Shown one piece after another: positions 17,401 to 25,715 of a DNA stretch of 52,073 nucleotides. The DNA comes from Ralstonia sp. TCR112 (GTDB taxonomy: Bacteria > Pseudomonadota > Gammaproteobacteria > Burkholderiales > Burkholderiaceae): NCBI RefSeq assembly GCF_007997035.1, contig NZ_VOSS01000100.1, positions 1 through 52,073 of the forward strand, written 5' to 3'. Both the position numbers and the translations under genes were made by a program. The notes beneath the pieces were generated by a model. The model was not told where the DNA came from, did not search any database, and saw nothing but the letters and a program-made list of their open reading frames with translations. How positions within the stretch are numbered: the stretch's first letter is position 1; each line of letters begins with the position of its first letter.

Positions 17401-17832
17401 ATGCCCGCCCTGCAACACGTCGACCTCCGCACGGATCCCGCCGCCCGCCCCTTCGTCAAGGACGAGACTGTCCACGTCGACTTTGCCGCCGAAGCCGGCG
17501 AGCTGATGAGCCTGGAAGGCCCGAACCGCTACGCCCCCGGCGATGCGCTGATCACCGGCTCGACCGGAGACCGCTGGGTGGTCTCGCGCGAGCGCTTCGA
17601 TGCGAAATACGCTCCCGCCGATGCATCGCTCGCGCATGGTCAGGCTGGCGCCTACCGCAACCGACCGAGCGTGGTGCTGGCCAAGCAGATGCGTGAAGCG
17701 TTCTCGATGGCGCGCTCCGAGGCCGGCGACGTGCTGCACGGCCAGGCCGGCGACTGGGTGCTCCAATACGCCCCCGGCGACTACGGCGTCGTGCAGGCGC
17801 AGCGCTTTGCCAAGGTCTACCGCCCGGCCTGA
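17401..17832 (+). CDS. PGDYG domain protein
   Basis: A 143-residue cytoplasmic protein containing the family-defining PGDYG near its C-terminus (LQYAPGDYGVVQAQRFAKVY) and a repeat-like earlier half with APGDALI. There is no signal peptide. The function of the family is unknown. The start at 17401 (MPALQHVDLRTDP) removes an arginine-rich, non-conserved-looking extension that is open upstream. It is divergent from the dipeptidase gene and nearly abuts the convergent secreted protein gene (four bases between stops). Confidence 0.8.
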   Translation: MPALQHVDLRTDPAARPFVKDETVHVDFAAEAGELMSLEGPNRYAPGDALITGSTGDRWVVSRERFDAKYAPADASLAHGQAGAYRNRPSVVLAKQMREAFSMARSEAGDVLHGQAGDWVLQYAPGDYGVVQAQRFAKVYRPA

Positions 17833-17836
17833 AGCG

Positions 17837-18724
17837 CTACTGCGCCGTCTGCTGGCGCTCGATTTCGTGGTGCTTCATCTGCAGGTAATCCTGCCGTTCC
17901 ACTTCATGCAGCTGGCGCGGGTACTGCTCGGTGGCGTTGAACCACGTGTTCAGCCGCTGCTGCACGCGCTTGTCCGGCGGCGCAGACAGCGACTTCAGAT
18001 AGGCGTCGATCGCGAGGTAGTAGCGCATCGTGTTGCGCTCGAGCAGGCCCCGCACGCCGCCCACATATTCGGGCTCCCCGCCCGATGAGGATTCCGCCGT
18101 CTTGGTAAAACCGACCTTGCCGCTGCCCACGGTGGCGAGGTACGTGCGCATCGCCAGTCGACCGGCCGTTCCATAGCCGTACGCGTAGGTCAGGTGCAGG
18201 AAAGTGTGGTTGCCGGCGCCAGGGGCGGGAATGGCCTCCAGCATGATGTGGTAGTCCCGGGTGCTGAGCGGGCCGGAAGCCGCGCTGAGTTCCACGCGGA
18301 AGTAATCCGCATTGCTGACGACAGGGTGGTAGCCGAACTCGAGGCGGTAGCTGCTGGAAAGCGAGTCCTCCACCTTGCGGCCCAAATTCACGTTCAACAC
18401 GCTGCTCTCGGTGCCCTGCGTGGCATGGCAGTACTTGATGTTCAGATGCAGGATCAGCACGTCGCACCAGTTGGCAGCGCCGCGCTCGGGGTCGCCCAAT
18501 GCGCTCCTGACGGTGGCGAACGGGTAGTCGAGCACGCTATAGATGTCGCTCTTGAGCCGTTCGGGCGCTTCGGTGGATTCCAGGACCAGCGGGCGGTGGA
18601 ACGCGTTGTCAGCCAACTGCGGCGCCACGGTCTGGTATTTGTCGCGCAGCGCTTGCGCGTTGTCCGCCGCACGCGCGGGGACGCTGAGGCACAGGCCTGC
18701 CATCAAAGCACTCAGGGCAAGCAA
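17837..18724 (-). CDS. Secreted protein of unknown function, start possibly out of phase
   Basis: About 295 residues with a signal peptide core (LLALSALMAGLCLSVPARA, cleavage before ADN). There is a mixed alpha/beta mature part, and no catalytic motif or lipobox. The only in-frame upstream codon is a poorly supported TTG at 18724. Seven C bases on the minus strand (18748-18754) separate this frame from an ATG at 18759 in another frame. With six C's the reading would start MTPHRHSAWSGLLALSALMAG, a textbook signal peptide. So either the tract is misread, slips, or the gene is weakly translated. The function is unknown. Confidence 0.7.
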   Translation of the reverse strand: MLALSALMAGLCLSVPARAADNAQALRDKYQTVAPQLADNAFHRPLVLESTEAPERLKSDIYSVLDYPFATVRSALGDPERGAANWCDVLILHLNIKYCHATQGTESSVLNVNLGRKVEDSLSSSYRLEFGYHPVVSNADYFRVELSAASGPLSTRDYHIMLEAIPAPGAGNHTFLHLTYAYGYGTAGRLAMRTYLATVGSGKVGFTKTAESSSGGEPEYVGGVRGLLERNTMRYYLAIDAYLKSLSAPPDKRVQQRLNTWFNATEQYPRQLHEVERQDYLQMKHHEIERQQTAQ

Positions 18725-18948
18725 ACCTGACCAGGCGGAATGTCGATGGGGGGGTCATAGGCGTGGCGTTCTTGTGGAATCGTTCTTCATTCTAGGAGGC
18801 GCGGATGCACATGCCGTCGCAACAAATGGTCCTGCGCCGGCACATCGTCCATGCGGCGTTCTGTCATCACGGCTGCCAAGGCATGCGCCGATGCGGCTCG
18901 GTAAAATGAGTGCTTCTTCGCCTCGTGCTTCCCGGCACCTTCGGCACC

Positions 18949-19845
18949 ATGCCCTCGCCACTCGACGCCATTCGCGAACGCATCGCCAATCAGGTCCGCG
19001 GCCTGACGCGCGCCACCGGCAGCCTCACCCTCGATATTGCCTCGCCGCCCGGCGACCCGGGTCTGTTCGGCCCCGACGCGGTCTGCTGGAAAGTGCACGC
19101 CGATTTCCCGGCGATGATGGCCGGCGGCATCAGCGCATTGTTGTTGCAGGCGCTGCACCCACGAGCGCTGGCCGGCGTGTGGGATCACTCCAACTTTCGT
19201 GAAGACCTGCAGGGGCGCCTGGGCCGCACCGCGCAGTTCGTGGCCGGCACCACGTATGGCAGCCGGCAAGATGCGCTGGCGCTCATCGAGCGGGTGAAGA
19301 CCATCCACGACCGCGTGCAGGGCATCGCGCCCGATGGCCGGCCGTATTCCGCCAACGACCCCGACCTGCTCACCTGGGTGCACGTGGCCGAGATGTCGAG
19401 CTTCCTGGCGGGCTATCTGCGCTACGTGGATGGCAGCCTGAGCGGCGCGCAGCAGGATCGTTACTTTGAAGAGACCGCGCTGGTGGCCGAGATGCTCGGC
19501 GCGCGCGACGTGCCGAAATCGCGGGCGGCGGTCCAGACCTATCTGAATGCGATGCGTGCCGAGCTGGTGGCCAGCGATCGCACGCGCACGGTGGTGGAAG
19601 TCTTGATGACGTGGCAGGCGCCGCGCCCGGGGTTGCGCCCGGCGGTACGCCTCTTCCTGGATGCGGGCATCCAGTTGCTGCCGCCGTGGGCAATACAGAC
19701 GCTCGATCTCAAGCGGCCGCCGCTGCAGGCGGCCTTTGCATCGGCGGCCATGCGCACCGTGGCGCCGACGCTGCGCTGGGCGTTGCATGACGGCAGCGTG
19801 GCGCGCCGCGCTCGAAGGCGGGCGCTGGCGCCTGCCGCCAGCTAG
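18949..19845 (+). CDS. MpaB-like oxygenase (DUF2236 family)
   Basis: A 298-residue protein of the family that includes rubber oxygenase-type and MpaB proteins. The conserved parts are seen: a GPDAVCWKVHADFPAMMAGGISALLLQALHPRALAGV opening, DHSNFREDLQGRLGRT, and a WVHVAEM core whose histidines are the expected haem or metal contacts (family knowledge). The start at 18949 is preferred over a longer extension from 18910 because the conserved region begins soon after. It ends twelve bases before the convergent drug exporter gene. The substrate is unknown. Confidence 0.85.
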   Translation: MPSPLDAIRERIANQVRGLTRATGSLTLDIASPPGDPGLFGPDAVCWKVHADFPAMMAGGISALLLQALHPRALAGVWDHSNFREDLQGRLGRTAQFVAGTTYGSRQDALALIERVKTIHDRVQGIAPDGRPYSANDPDLLTWVHVAEMSSFLAGYLRYVDGSLSGAQQDRYFEETALVAEMLGARDVPKSRAAVQTYLNAMRAELVASDRTRTVVEVLMTWQAPRPGLRPAVRLFLDAGIQLLPPWAIQTLDLKRPPLQAAFASAAMRTVAPTLRWALHDGSVARRARRRALAPAAS

Positions 19846-19857
19846 CGCGCCCTGCTT

Positions 19858-21438
19858 TTACTCGATGGCTTCGGCAAGCGACACCTTGCCGCGCAGCGCC
19901 TTCTCTTCCAGCCGCACGATCAGCAGCGGCGAAATCACCGACACCGCAGCGGCAAAGAAGAACAGATGCCGGAACGCGCTCTCGCCTGCGCGTTGCAACG
20001 CCTGGGCGTCGGCACCGCTGCTGGCAAGTGCCGCGTGGAAAAGGTCCATCAGCACGTCGCCGCCGGCGGCCACCTGTGCTTCGGGCGCAGCCTGACGCAG
20101 CAGCGCAATCAGCACGGACGTCAGCACCGCTACACCCACAGCGCCACCGAGCAGGCGCGAGAACGCCGTCAGCGCCGTGGCCAGGCCCACCGTCTGCGGC
20201 GGCACCGCGTTTTGCGTGGCGACCAGGCCGGTCGGGAATTGCACGCCAATCGCCAGGCCCAGCACGATCATCGCCAAGGTCAGCGCCAACACGCTGTGCG
20301 GGTCCAGCAAACCCAGCGATGCCACAGCAAACGGCACCACGCATGCGCCGCCCACCATCAGCGGCTTATAGCGGCCGCTGTGCGTCATCCACTTGCCGGC
20401 GATGAAGGCACCAAGCGGAATCGACAGCGTCAGCGGCACGAGGCGCAGCGCCGCGGCGTCGGGGCTGGCACCGGCCACCATCTGGAAACGCAGCGGCATC
20501 AGCACCGACGTGGCGATCAACTGGAAGAAGCACAGGAACAGCGCCAGGCAGCAGATCGTGACCGTGCGCACCCGGAACATCGACAGCGGAATGATGGGTT
20601 CGACGGCGCGGTTTTCCTGCCAGACGAACGCGCCCAGCAACACCACCGCGCCCGCCAGCAGGCCGAGGTTGTCGGGCTGCGTGAGCGGCGTGCCCTGCCC
20701 CACGCGGGTAATCATCAACAACAACGCGGTCAGGCCCGCGGCAAACAGGACCACGCCCGGCACGTCGATCGGGCGACGCTGATGCGCCACCGGCAGATGT
20801 CGCAGCGTGCGGCGCACGACGAGCAGCGCGACGATGCCCAACGGCAGGTTGATCCAGAAGATCCAGCGCCACGACAGGTAATGGGTGAGATAGCCGCCGA
20901 TCACCGGCCCGGCGAGGCTAGCCATGGCCCACATGCCGCTCACGTAGCCCTGGTAGCGGCCGCGCTCGCGCAGCGGCACCACATCGGCGATCGTCGCCTG
21001 CGACACCGAGATCAGACCCCCGCCGCCCAGGCCCTGCAGCACGCGCGCAAACAGCAGCATCGGCATGCTGGTCGCCAGCGCACACGCCACCGATGCCAGC
21101 ACAAACAGCACGATGGCCGTCGTCAGCATGGCGCGGCGGCCGTAGAGGTCGCTCAACTTGCCGTAGATGGGCGTGACGACGGTAGACGCCACCAGATACG
21201 CCGACACCAGCCACGCCATCAGCGCAAAGCCGTTGAATTCGCCGGCGATCACGGGCAGCGCCACCGCAACGATGGTCTGCTCCAGCGCGCCCAGCAAAAT
21301 GGCGAGCATCAGCCCGCCCATCACCGCCATCACGGGAATGTCGGCCACCGGTAGCGCGTCCAGCGGGCTGGGTGCCGACGCGATGGGCGCAGTGGGCGTG
21401 TCTGGCTTGGGCGGTTCAATGCTGGGGCGGGAGGACAT
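19858..21438 (-). CDS. DHA2/EmrB-type multidrug MFS exporter
   Basis: A 526-residue inner-membrane transporter with about 14 hydrophobic segments. The DHA motifs are visible: LEQTIVAVALPVIAGEF in helix 1, GKLSDLYGRRAML after helix 2, and RVLQGLGGGGLIS in helix 4. The role is proton-driven efflux of toxic compounds. The ATG at 21438 (MSSRPSIEPP) is chosen; a GTG at 21468 is open but has no better site. It follows the frameshifted LysR gene by 90 bases in the same direction and may share its transcript. Confidence 0.88.
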   Translation of the reverse strand: MSSRPSIEPPKPDTPTAPIASAPSPLDALPVADIPVMAVMGGLMLAILLGALEQTIVAVALPVIAGEFNGFALMAWLVSAYLVASTVVTPIYGKLSDLYGRRAMLTTAIVLFVLASVACALATSMPMLLFARVLQGLGGGGLISVSQATIADVVPLRERGRYQGYVSGMWAMASLAGPVIGGYLTHYLSWRWIFWINLPLGIVALLVVRRTLRHLPVAHQRRPIDVPGVVLFAAGLTALLLMITRVGQGTPLTQPDNLGLLAGAVVLLGAFVWQENRAVEPIIPLSMFRVRTVTICCLALFLCFFQLIATSVLMPLRFQMVAGASPDAAALRLVPLTLSIPLGAFIAGKWMTHSGRYKPLMVGGACVVPFAVASLGLLDPHSVLALTLAMIVLGLAIGVQFPTGLVATQNAVPPQTVGLATALTAFSRLLGGAVGVAVLTSVLIALLRQAAPEAQVAAGGDVLMDLFHAALASSGADAQALQRAGESAFRHLFFFAAAVSVISPLLIVRLEEKALRGKVSLAEAIE

Positions 21439-21528
21439 GGGAATGTGCGCGAATGCCGCTCGGAGCACGCGCGCCGATGGGAGGAGCGAAGCCGTTGATG
21501 ATACTGCCGATTCGCATTCGTTGCAGAG

Positions 21529-22481
21529 TCAACGATCGGGTTGGCGGACGATGTCCTCGTAGCACCGGCTGACGTTTGCCGTCATGCCCGGTAGCTCCTC
21601 AGCCAGGAATTCGATGAACGCGCGCACGGCCGGCACCAGCCCGCGGCGTGACGGAAACACCGCGTGAAACTGGTGCACCGGCAAGCGGTATTCCGGCAGC
21701 AGCACGACGAGCCGGCCATCGCGCACCGGCTCCGCGCACAGGTTGAACGGAAGTTGTGCAACGCCAATGCCAGCCAGTGCCGTCTGCCCCATCAGGTAGA
21801 GGTCGTCCGTCACCAGCGCGGGGGTGTATTCGATATCGATCGCGCCGCCTTCAGGCGCGGTCAGGCGCCAGCGCGTCCGCTCTCCGGCCGCGCCGTCGAC
21901 GCCCACGCCCACGCCCATCACGCCGCGCATCGATTCGGGTGTCTCGAACGGGCCATGCTCGGCGACAAACGACGGGCTGGCCACCAGCACCTGGTCGCTC
22001 ACGCCAAAGCTGCGCACGACGAGGTTGGAATCGTCCAGGGTCGAGCGCACGCGCAGCGCCACGTCGTAGCCGTCGCCGATCACGTCGACACGGCGGTTCG
22101 TCACGTCCAGCTCCAGCCTCACATCGGGCTGCGCGCGCAGGAATTTGGACAGCACCGGCGCGATGAACACATGCGCCACGCCCACCGGGCAACTTACGCG
22201 CAGCCGGCCCGAAGGCTTTTCGCTAGCGTGCTCGGCCACTTCGAAGGCGGCACGCGCGGCATGCGTCATCGATTCGCAATGCGTGAAGAACGCCGAGCCC
22301 ACGTCCGTGACATGCACCGCCCGCGTTGATCGCTGCAGCAGCCGCACCCCCAGGCGCGTTTCCAGATCGGCCACACGCCGGCTCACGCGCGATTTGGGAA
22401 TCCCGAGCGCCCGGGCGCGCCGGAAAAACTGCCGTGTGTCACCACGCTGGCAAACAGGACGAGGTCGTTCAGGTCTTCCAT
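21529..22481 (-). pseudogene. LysR-family regulator with a one-base frameshift near its N-terminus
   Basis: The regulator should begin at the ATG at 22481 with MEDLNDLVLFASVVTHGSFSGA, the usual LysR opening. After residue 22 the frame runs into PGRSGFPNRA and a stop. The next frame continues perfectly with ARALGIPKSRVSRRVADLETRLGVRLL and a complete effector domain to 21529. One missing G near 22414-22421 (GCGCCC where GCGGCCC is expected) explains it. The region is divergent from azoR and probably controls it or the exporter downstream. It is either a fresh pseudogene or an assembly error. Confidence 0.85.
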
Positions 22482-22608
22482 GGCCGTTCTCCAAAGCACC
22501 GGCGCATTGTCTCACCCATAGAACGATGTGTGTCGATTCAACCCACTACTGGAACTCGCTGCATCGCACTATCTTTGCAGCAACCCACCTTTTTCTTGGA
22601 GAGACACC

Positions 22609-23235
22609 ATGCAAGTCCTTCACATCGATTCGAGCATCCTCGGTGACGCCTCGGCTTCGCGCCTCCTGAGCGCCGCCATTGTTGACGAACTACGTCGCGA
22701 AAACCCCAGCGCCACCGTCGTCCACCGCGACCTGTCGGTCGAAGCCATTCCTCACCTGGACGGCGCCATTGCCGCCGGCTTCCGCGCCACGGGCGCCGCC
22801 GATTTTGACGACGCAACCCGCGCCGAGCATGCCCGCTCCGAAGCGCTCGTGAATGAACTGCTCGCCAGCGACGTGATCGTGGTCGGCGCGCCGATGTACA
22901 ACTTCTCGGTGCCGAGCCAGCTCAAGGCCTGGATCGACCGCGTGGCGCAAGCCGGCCGTACGTTCAAGTACACCGAAAACGGCCCGGTTGGCCTGGCCGG
23001 TGGCAAGAAGGTGATCGTTGCATCGACGCGCGGCGGCATGTACTCCGCCGGCCCGGCCGCCGCCATGGATTTCCAGGAGGCGTATCTCAAGACCGTGTTC
23101 GGCTTCTTCGGCATCACAGATGTGCAATTCGTGCGCGCCGAACGCCTGGCGATGGGCCCGGACGCCCGCGCACAGGCCCTCGAAGCCGCTCACGCCGCCA
23201 TGCGCGACGTTGTCAGCCAGGCCGTGGCAGCCTGA
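22609..23235 (+). CDS. azoR: FMN-dependent NADH:quinone/azo reductase AzoR
   Basis: A 208-residue flavodoxin-fold enzyme reducing azo dyes and quinones with NADH; usually a homodimer. It has the FMN-binding opening VLHIDSSILGDASASRLLS, PMYNFSVPSQLKAWIDRV in the middle, and ASTRGGMYSAG around the isoalloxazine site. The start at 22609 follows TTGGAGAG. It is divergent from the frameshifted LysR gene, with 127 bases between. A clear terminator follows at 23291. Confidence 0.93.
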   Translation: MQVLHIDSSILGDASASRLLSAAIVDELRRENPSATVVHRDLSVEAIPHLDGAIAAGFRATGAADFDDATRAEHARSEALVNELLASDVIVVGAPMYNFSVPSQLKAWIDRVAQAGRTFKYTENGPVGLAGGKKVIVASTRGGMYSAGPAAAMDFQEAYLKTVFGFFGITDVQFVRAERLAMGPDARAQALEAAHAAMRDVVSQAVAA

Positions 23236-23290
23236 GCGAACACGGTTGCGGCGCAACGGAACGCGCCGCACTTTGCCTCGCAGAATGCCA

Positions 23291-23329
23291 AACGGGCGCC
23301 CACAGCAGTGCGGCGCCCGTTTTCGTTTT
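23291..23329 (+). terminator. Intrinsic terminator of azoR
   Basis: AACGGGCGCC (23291-23300) pairs perfectly with GGCGCCCGTT (23312-23321), followed by TTCGTTTT. Ten-pair stem and U-rich tail, about 55 bases after the azoR stop. Confidence 0.88.
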
Positions 23330-23379
23330 CAATCAGTGCGAGAAGCAGATGGGATCGGCGCAGCGGGCCGATCGGCTGA

Positions 23380-23526
23380 TCACTCTTCGCGGTGTTCGCG
23401 CGCTTCGTGCATCGCTTCGAGCACACGGCGCGTGCGCAGCTTGCCCCACATGACCGGCACGACGATCGCGGTGGCGATCAGGCACGGTGCAGCCCAGGCG
23501 ATGGTGGATTCCAGAATGTTGGCCAT
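23380..23526 (-). CDS. Small single-pass membrane protein, 48 residues
   Basis: MANILESTIAWAAPCLIATAIVVPVMWGKLRT... has one hydrophobic segment over residues 8-26 followed by a charged tail rich in Arg and Glu. A GGGGGGAC run lies at the right distance before the ATG at 23526. It converges with azoR, with the azoR terminator between. The function is unknown. Confidence 0.5.
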   Translation of the reverse strand: MANILESTIAWAAPCLIATAIVVPVMWGKLRTRRVLEAMHEAREHREE

Positions 23527-23975
23527 GATGCGTCCCCCCGATGTGTGTTGCCGACGCGCACGGTTGGGCGGTGCGCATCGCATGGTCCCCGCGGGGCTTT
23601 GCTGTCCCGGCTCGACCGAGACGCCCCGACATCTATATGAACGGCTATCGGCGCTGAGCGTTCAAACTTGAAGCCCAACGTTTGCCGTTTGTTGTATTTC
23701 CCGCCTATCTCGACGATCTGTCAATAGTGTGGCGATAAGTTCGTGGAACATTGTGGCGCTGTGCTGACAGTCGCTGAACAGGCCCGGGCCGCTCCACAGT
23801 CTGATCGCAAAGGTAACGGCAAATTACGGCCGCCCTGGCAGGAGCAATGTCAGCCCGAGACGGGCCGCCATTTACCGGCCTGGGCGCCACAGTTTTACTT
23901 ACAAACGGTAAAGCGCGGTTGCGAAGCGTTTCCATACAGTGAGGCCAAGTCCAACGATCACCACGGAGCCTCATC
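23527..23975. other. Intergenic region without a supportable gene
   Basis: About 450 bases separating the 48-residue membrane protein from the small lipoprotein. Open frames here have no ribosome binding site or recognisable content. The promoter of the lipoprotein gene is expected in the AT-richer part near 23890-23950 (ACAGTTTTACTTACAAACGG), but no clear -35/-10 pair is seen. Confidence 0.5.
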
Positions 23976-24107
23976 ATGAAACGCACCCTTGCCCTGCTCA
24001 TCCTTGCCGCTGCCGCCACGTCTGCGCTGAGTGCGTGCGTGGTGGTGCCGGCAGGCGGCTATTACGACCGCCCGCATTACTACCACCCGTATTACCGCGG
24101 GTATTGA
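23976..24107 (+). CDS. Small tyrosine/histidine-rich lipoprotein, 43 residues
   Basis: MKRTLALLILAAAATSALSAC is a full lipoprotein signal with lipobox LSAC (Cys21). The mature part is only about 23 residues, VVVPAGGYYDRPHYYHPYYRGY, rich in Tyr and His. CGGAG precedes the ATG. Similar small YXX-rich lipoproteins occur in many Ralstonia/Burkholderia genomes (recognised by pattern only). It ends 14 bases before the convergent S10 peptidase stop. The function is unknown. Confidence 0.7.
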   Translation: MKRTLALLILAAAATSALSACVVVPAGGYYDRPHYYHPYYRGY

Positions 24108-24121
24108 TCCGCAAACCGGGC

Positions 24122-25702
24122 TCAGGCCTTGCGCGCTTGCAGCATGCGGATGCGCGCGACGGCCTGGTGGTCGGTCGTGGCGGCGTCGTATAAGCGCGCC
24201 AGGTCGGCCTTCAATGCCGTGCGCGAGCCGGCGTCCAGGTACACCATGTGCCCCGACGGATAGAACCCCGCCGAGAGGTTCTTGCGCACGCCCGCATCCA
24301 GCAACGGCATCGCCTTCAGGTCCAGCATGGTCTGGTAGAACGGCGTGACGAAGTCGTAATAGCCGTTGGCGGAAAACACCTTCAGATCCACGTTCAGGCT
24401 CATCGTCGCGGCGAGGTCGCCGGCGGTGTAAAGCGCGACGTTGCCGTTGGCATCGAGCCCCTTCTGCGCGCCGGTCGGGTCGGTATGGCGGAAGTCCCAA
24501 TGACGGAAGGCTTGGTCGTTCAGATCCGTGAAGGCGGAGTTGGAGGTGAATTTCAGGTCGTCGTTCAGGTAGGTATTCCACATGGCCGTGTAGACGCCGG
24601 ACACCGCCGTCATGGTCGGATCGTTGCCGCCGGAGTTCGGATCGACACTCGCTGCAATGCCGGTGTGGATGCCCGTGACGCGGCCGTCGTACGCTCCAAG
24701 CGACAAGCCCTTGTCGGCGAGCAGCGTGGTCAGGAACAGCGACGTGCCCGCCCCGTCATACGCGGCCACATCCAGCCGCCAGCCCTGCAGCGTTGCCGCA
24801 TCGATGCCGGTATAGGCAGACAACGTTTTGAGCACCGCCGGATCGGCATGCGTGGGTTTAGCGAGCGCTTTTTCGTAATCGGTGCTCGCAAAGACGGCGG
24901 CGGCTTCGGCAAAGTCGCCCACGTCTGCGGGCAGCGAGCCGCCTTTGGGCGCAGTTGCTCGCTTGTGAAACCACGCGTCCGCCGCGCACGTCGGCAAGAG
25001 CCCCACGGGGTTGCCCGCCTGCGTGTAGTCGAGGATGGACGACTGCAGCGTGATGCCGTTCAGGTCGACCCCGTCTTCGTGCAGCACATACGACAGCACG
25101 CAGGAACGCGCCGTGCCGTAAGACTCGCCAAACAGAAACTTGGGCGAATTCCATCGATCATTGGCCGTCAGCCAGCGCTTGATGAACTGCGCGATGCTGC
25201 GCGCGTCCTGGTCCACGCCCCAGAAATCGAGGTTGCGCTTGGGCGCGATGGCCGTCGAATAGCCGGTGCCGACCGGGTTGATGAAGACAAGGTCGGAGCG
25301 ATCGAGCAGGCTGTCGGGATTGTCTTCCATGCGATACGGCGCGGGCGGCGTGAAGGACGGCATCGCCGTCACGATGCGGCGCGGCGCAAACGACCCGAGC
25401 AGCACAAACACCGCCGAAGACCCCGGCCCGCCGTTATAGAAAAACGTTACGGGCCGCGCCTGCGCGCCGCCTTCCGGAGCATCGGCCACAAAGGCCACAT
25501 GGAACATCTTGGCCACCGGCTGCGAACTGCTCGGGTCGACCGTGACGAGGTGGCCGGCGTGCGCGGTGTAGGCAATGTCGCGTCCGCCGATGCGCACGGT
25601 GTGGTGCGTGATCGCCATGCCCTCGCTGGTGTCGGTCACGCTGTCGTCGGGGCCGTTGCCGTAGGCGGTGGGGTCGAAGAACGGCTGGTCGGTGGTGGTC
25701 AT
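24122..25702 (-). CDS. S10 family serine carboxypeptidase-like peptidase
   Basis: A 526-residue alpha/beta hydrolase of the serine carboxypeptidase family. Visible are the oxyanion/carboxylate-binding NGGPGSS, nucleophile elbow GESYGT, the acid in NGYYDFVTPF, and the histidine in YPSGHMVYLD, so the catalytic set is complete. No signal peptide is seen at the N-terminus (MTTTDQPFFDPTAYG). The start at 25702 has GCGAGG upstream; longer extension is arginine-rich junk overlapping the upstream gene. It begins 13 bases after the S53 peptidase, so the two are one operon. Both families usually work at acid pH (family knowledge). Confidence 0.92.
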   Translation of the reverse strand: MTTTDQPFFDPTAYGNGPDDSVTDTSEGMAITHHTVRIGGRDIAYTAHAGHLVTVDPSSSQPVAKMFHVAFVADAPEGGAQARPVTFFYNGGPGSSAVFVLLGSFAPRRIVTAMPSFTPPAPYRMEDNPDSLLDRSDLVFINPVGTGYSTAIAPKRNLDFWGVDQDARSIAQFIKRWLTANDRWNSPKFLFGESYGTARSCVLSYVLHEDGVDLNGITLQSSILDYTQAGNPVGLLPTCAADAWFHKRATAPKGGSLPADVGDFAEAAAVFASTDYEKALAKPTHADPAVLKTLSAYTGIDAATLQGWRLDVAAYDGAGTSLFLTTLLADKGLSLGAYDGRVTGIHTGIAASVDPNSGGNDPTMTAVSGVYTAMWNTYLNDDLKFTSNSAFTDLNDQAFRHWDFRHTDPTGAQKGLDANGNVALYTAGDLAATMSLNVDLKVFSANGYYDFVTPFYQTMLDLKAMPLLDAGVRKNLSAGFYPSGHMVYLDAGSRTALKADLARLYDAATTDHQAVARIRMLQARKA

Positions 25703-25715
25703 GCGTGCCTCGCTG

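Noticed and set aside
19966-21354. A 462-codon plus-strand frame over the drug exporter
   Set aside because: Arg/Gln/His-rich antisense of a transporter with clear DHA motifs.
23743-23979. Short frames in the gap before the small lipoprotein
   Set aside because: No ribosome binding site, odd composition, and overlap the lipoprotein start; treated as chance.
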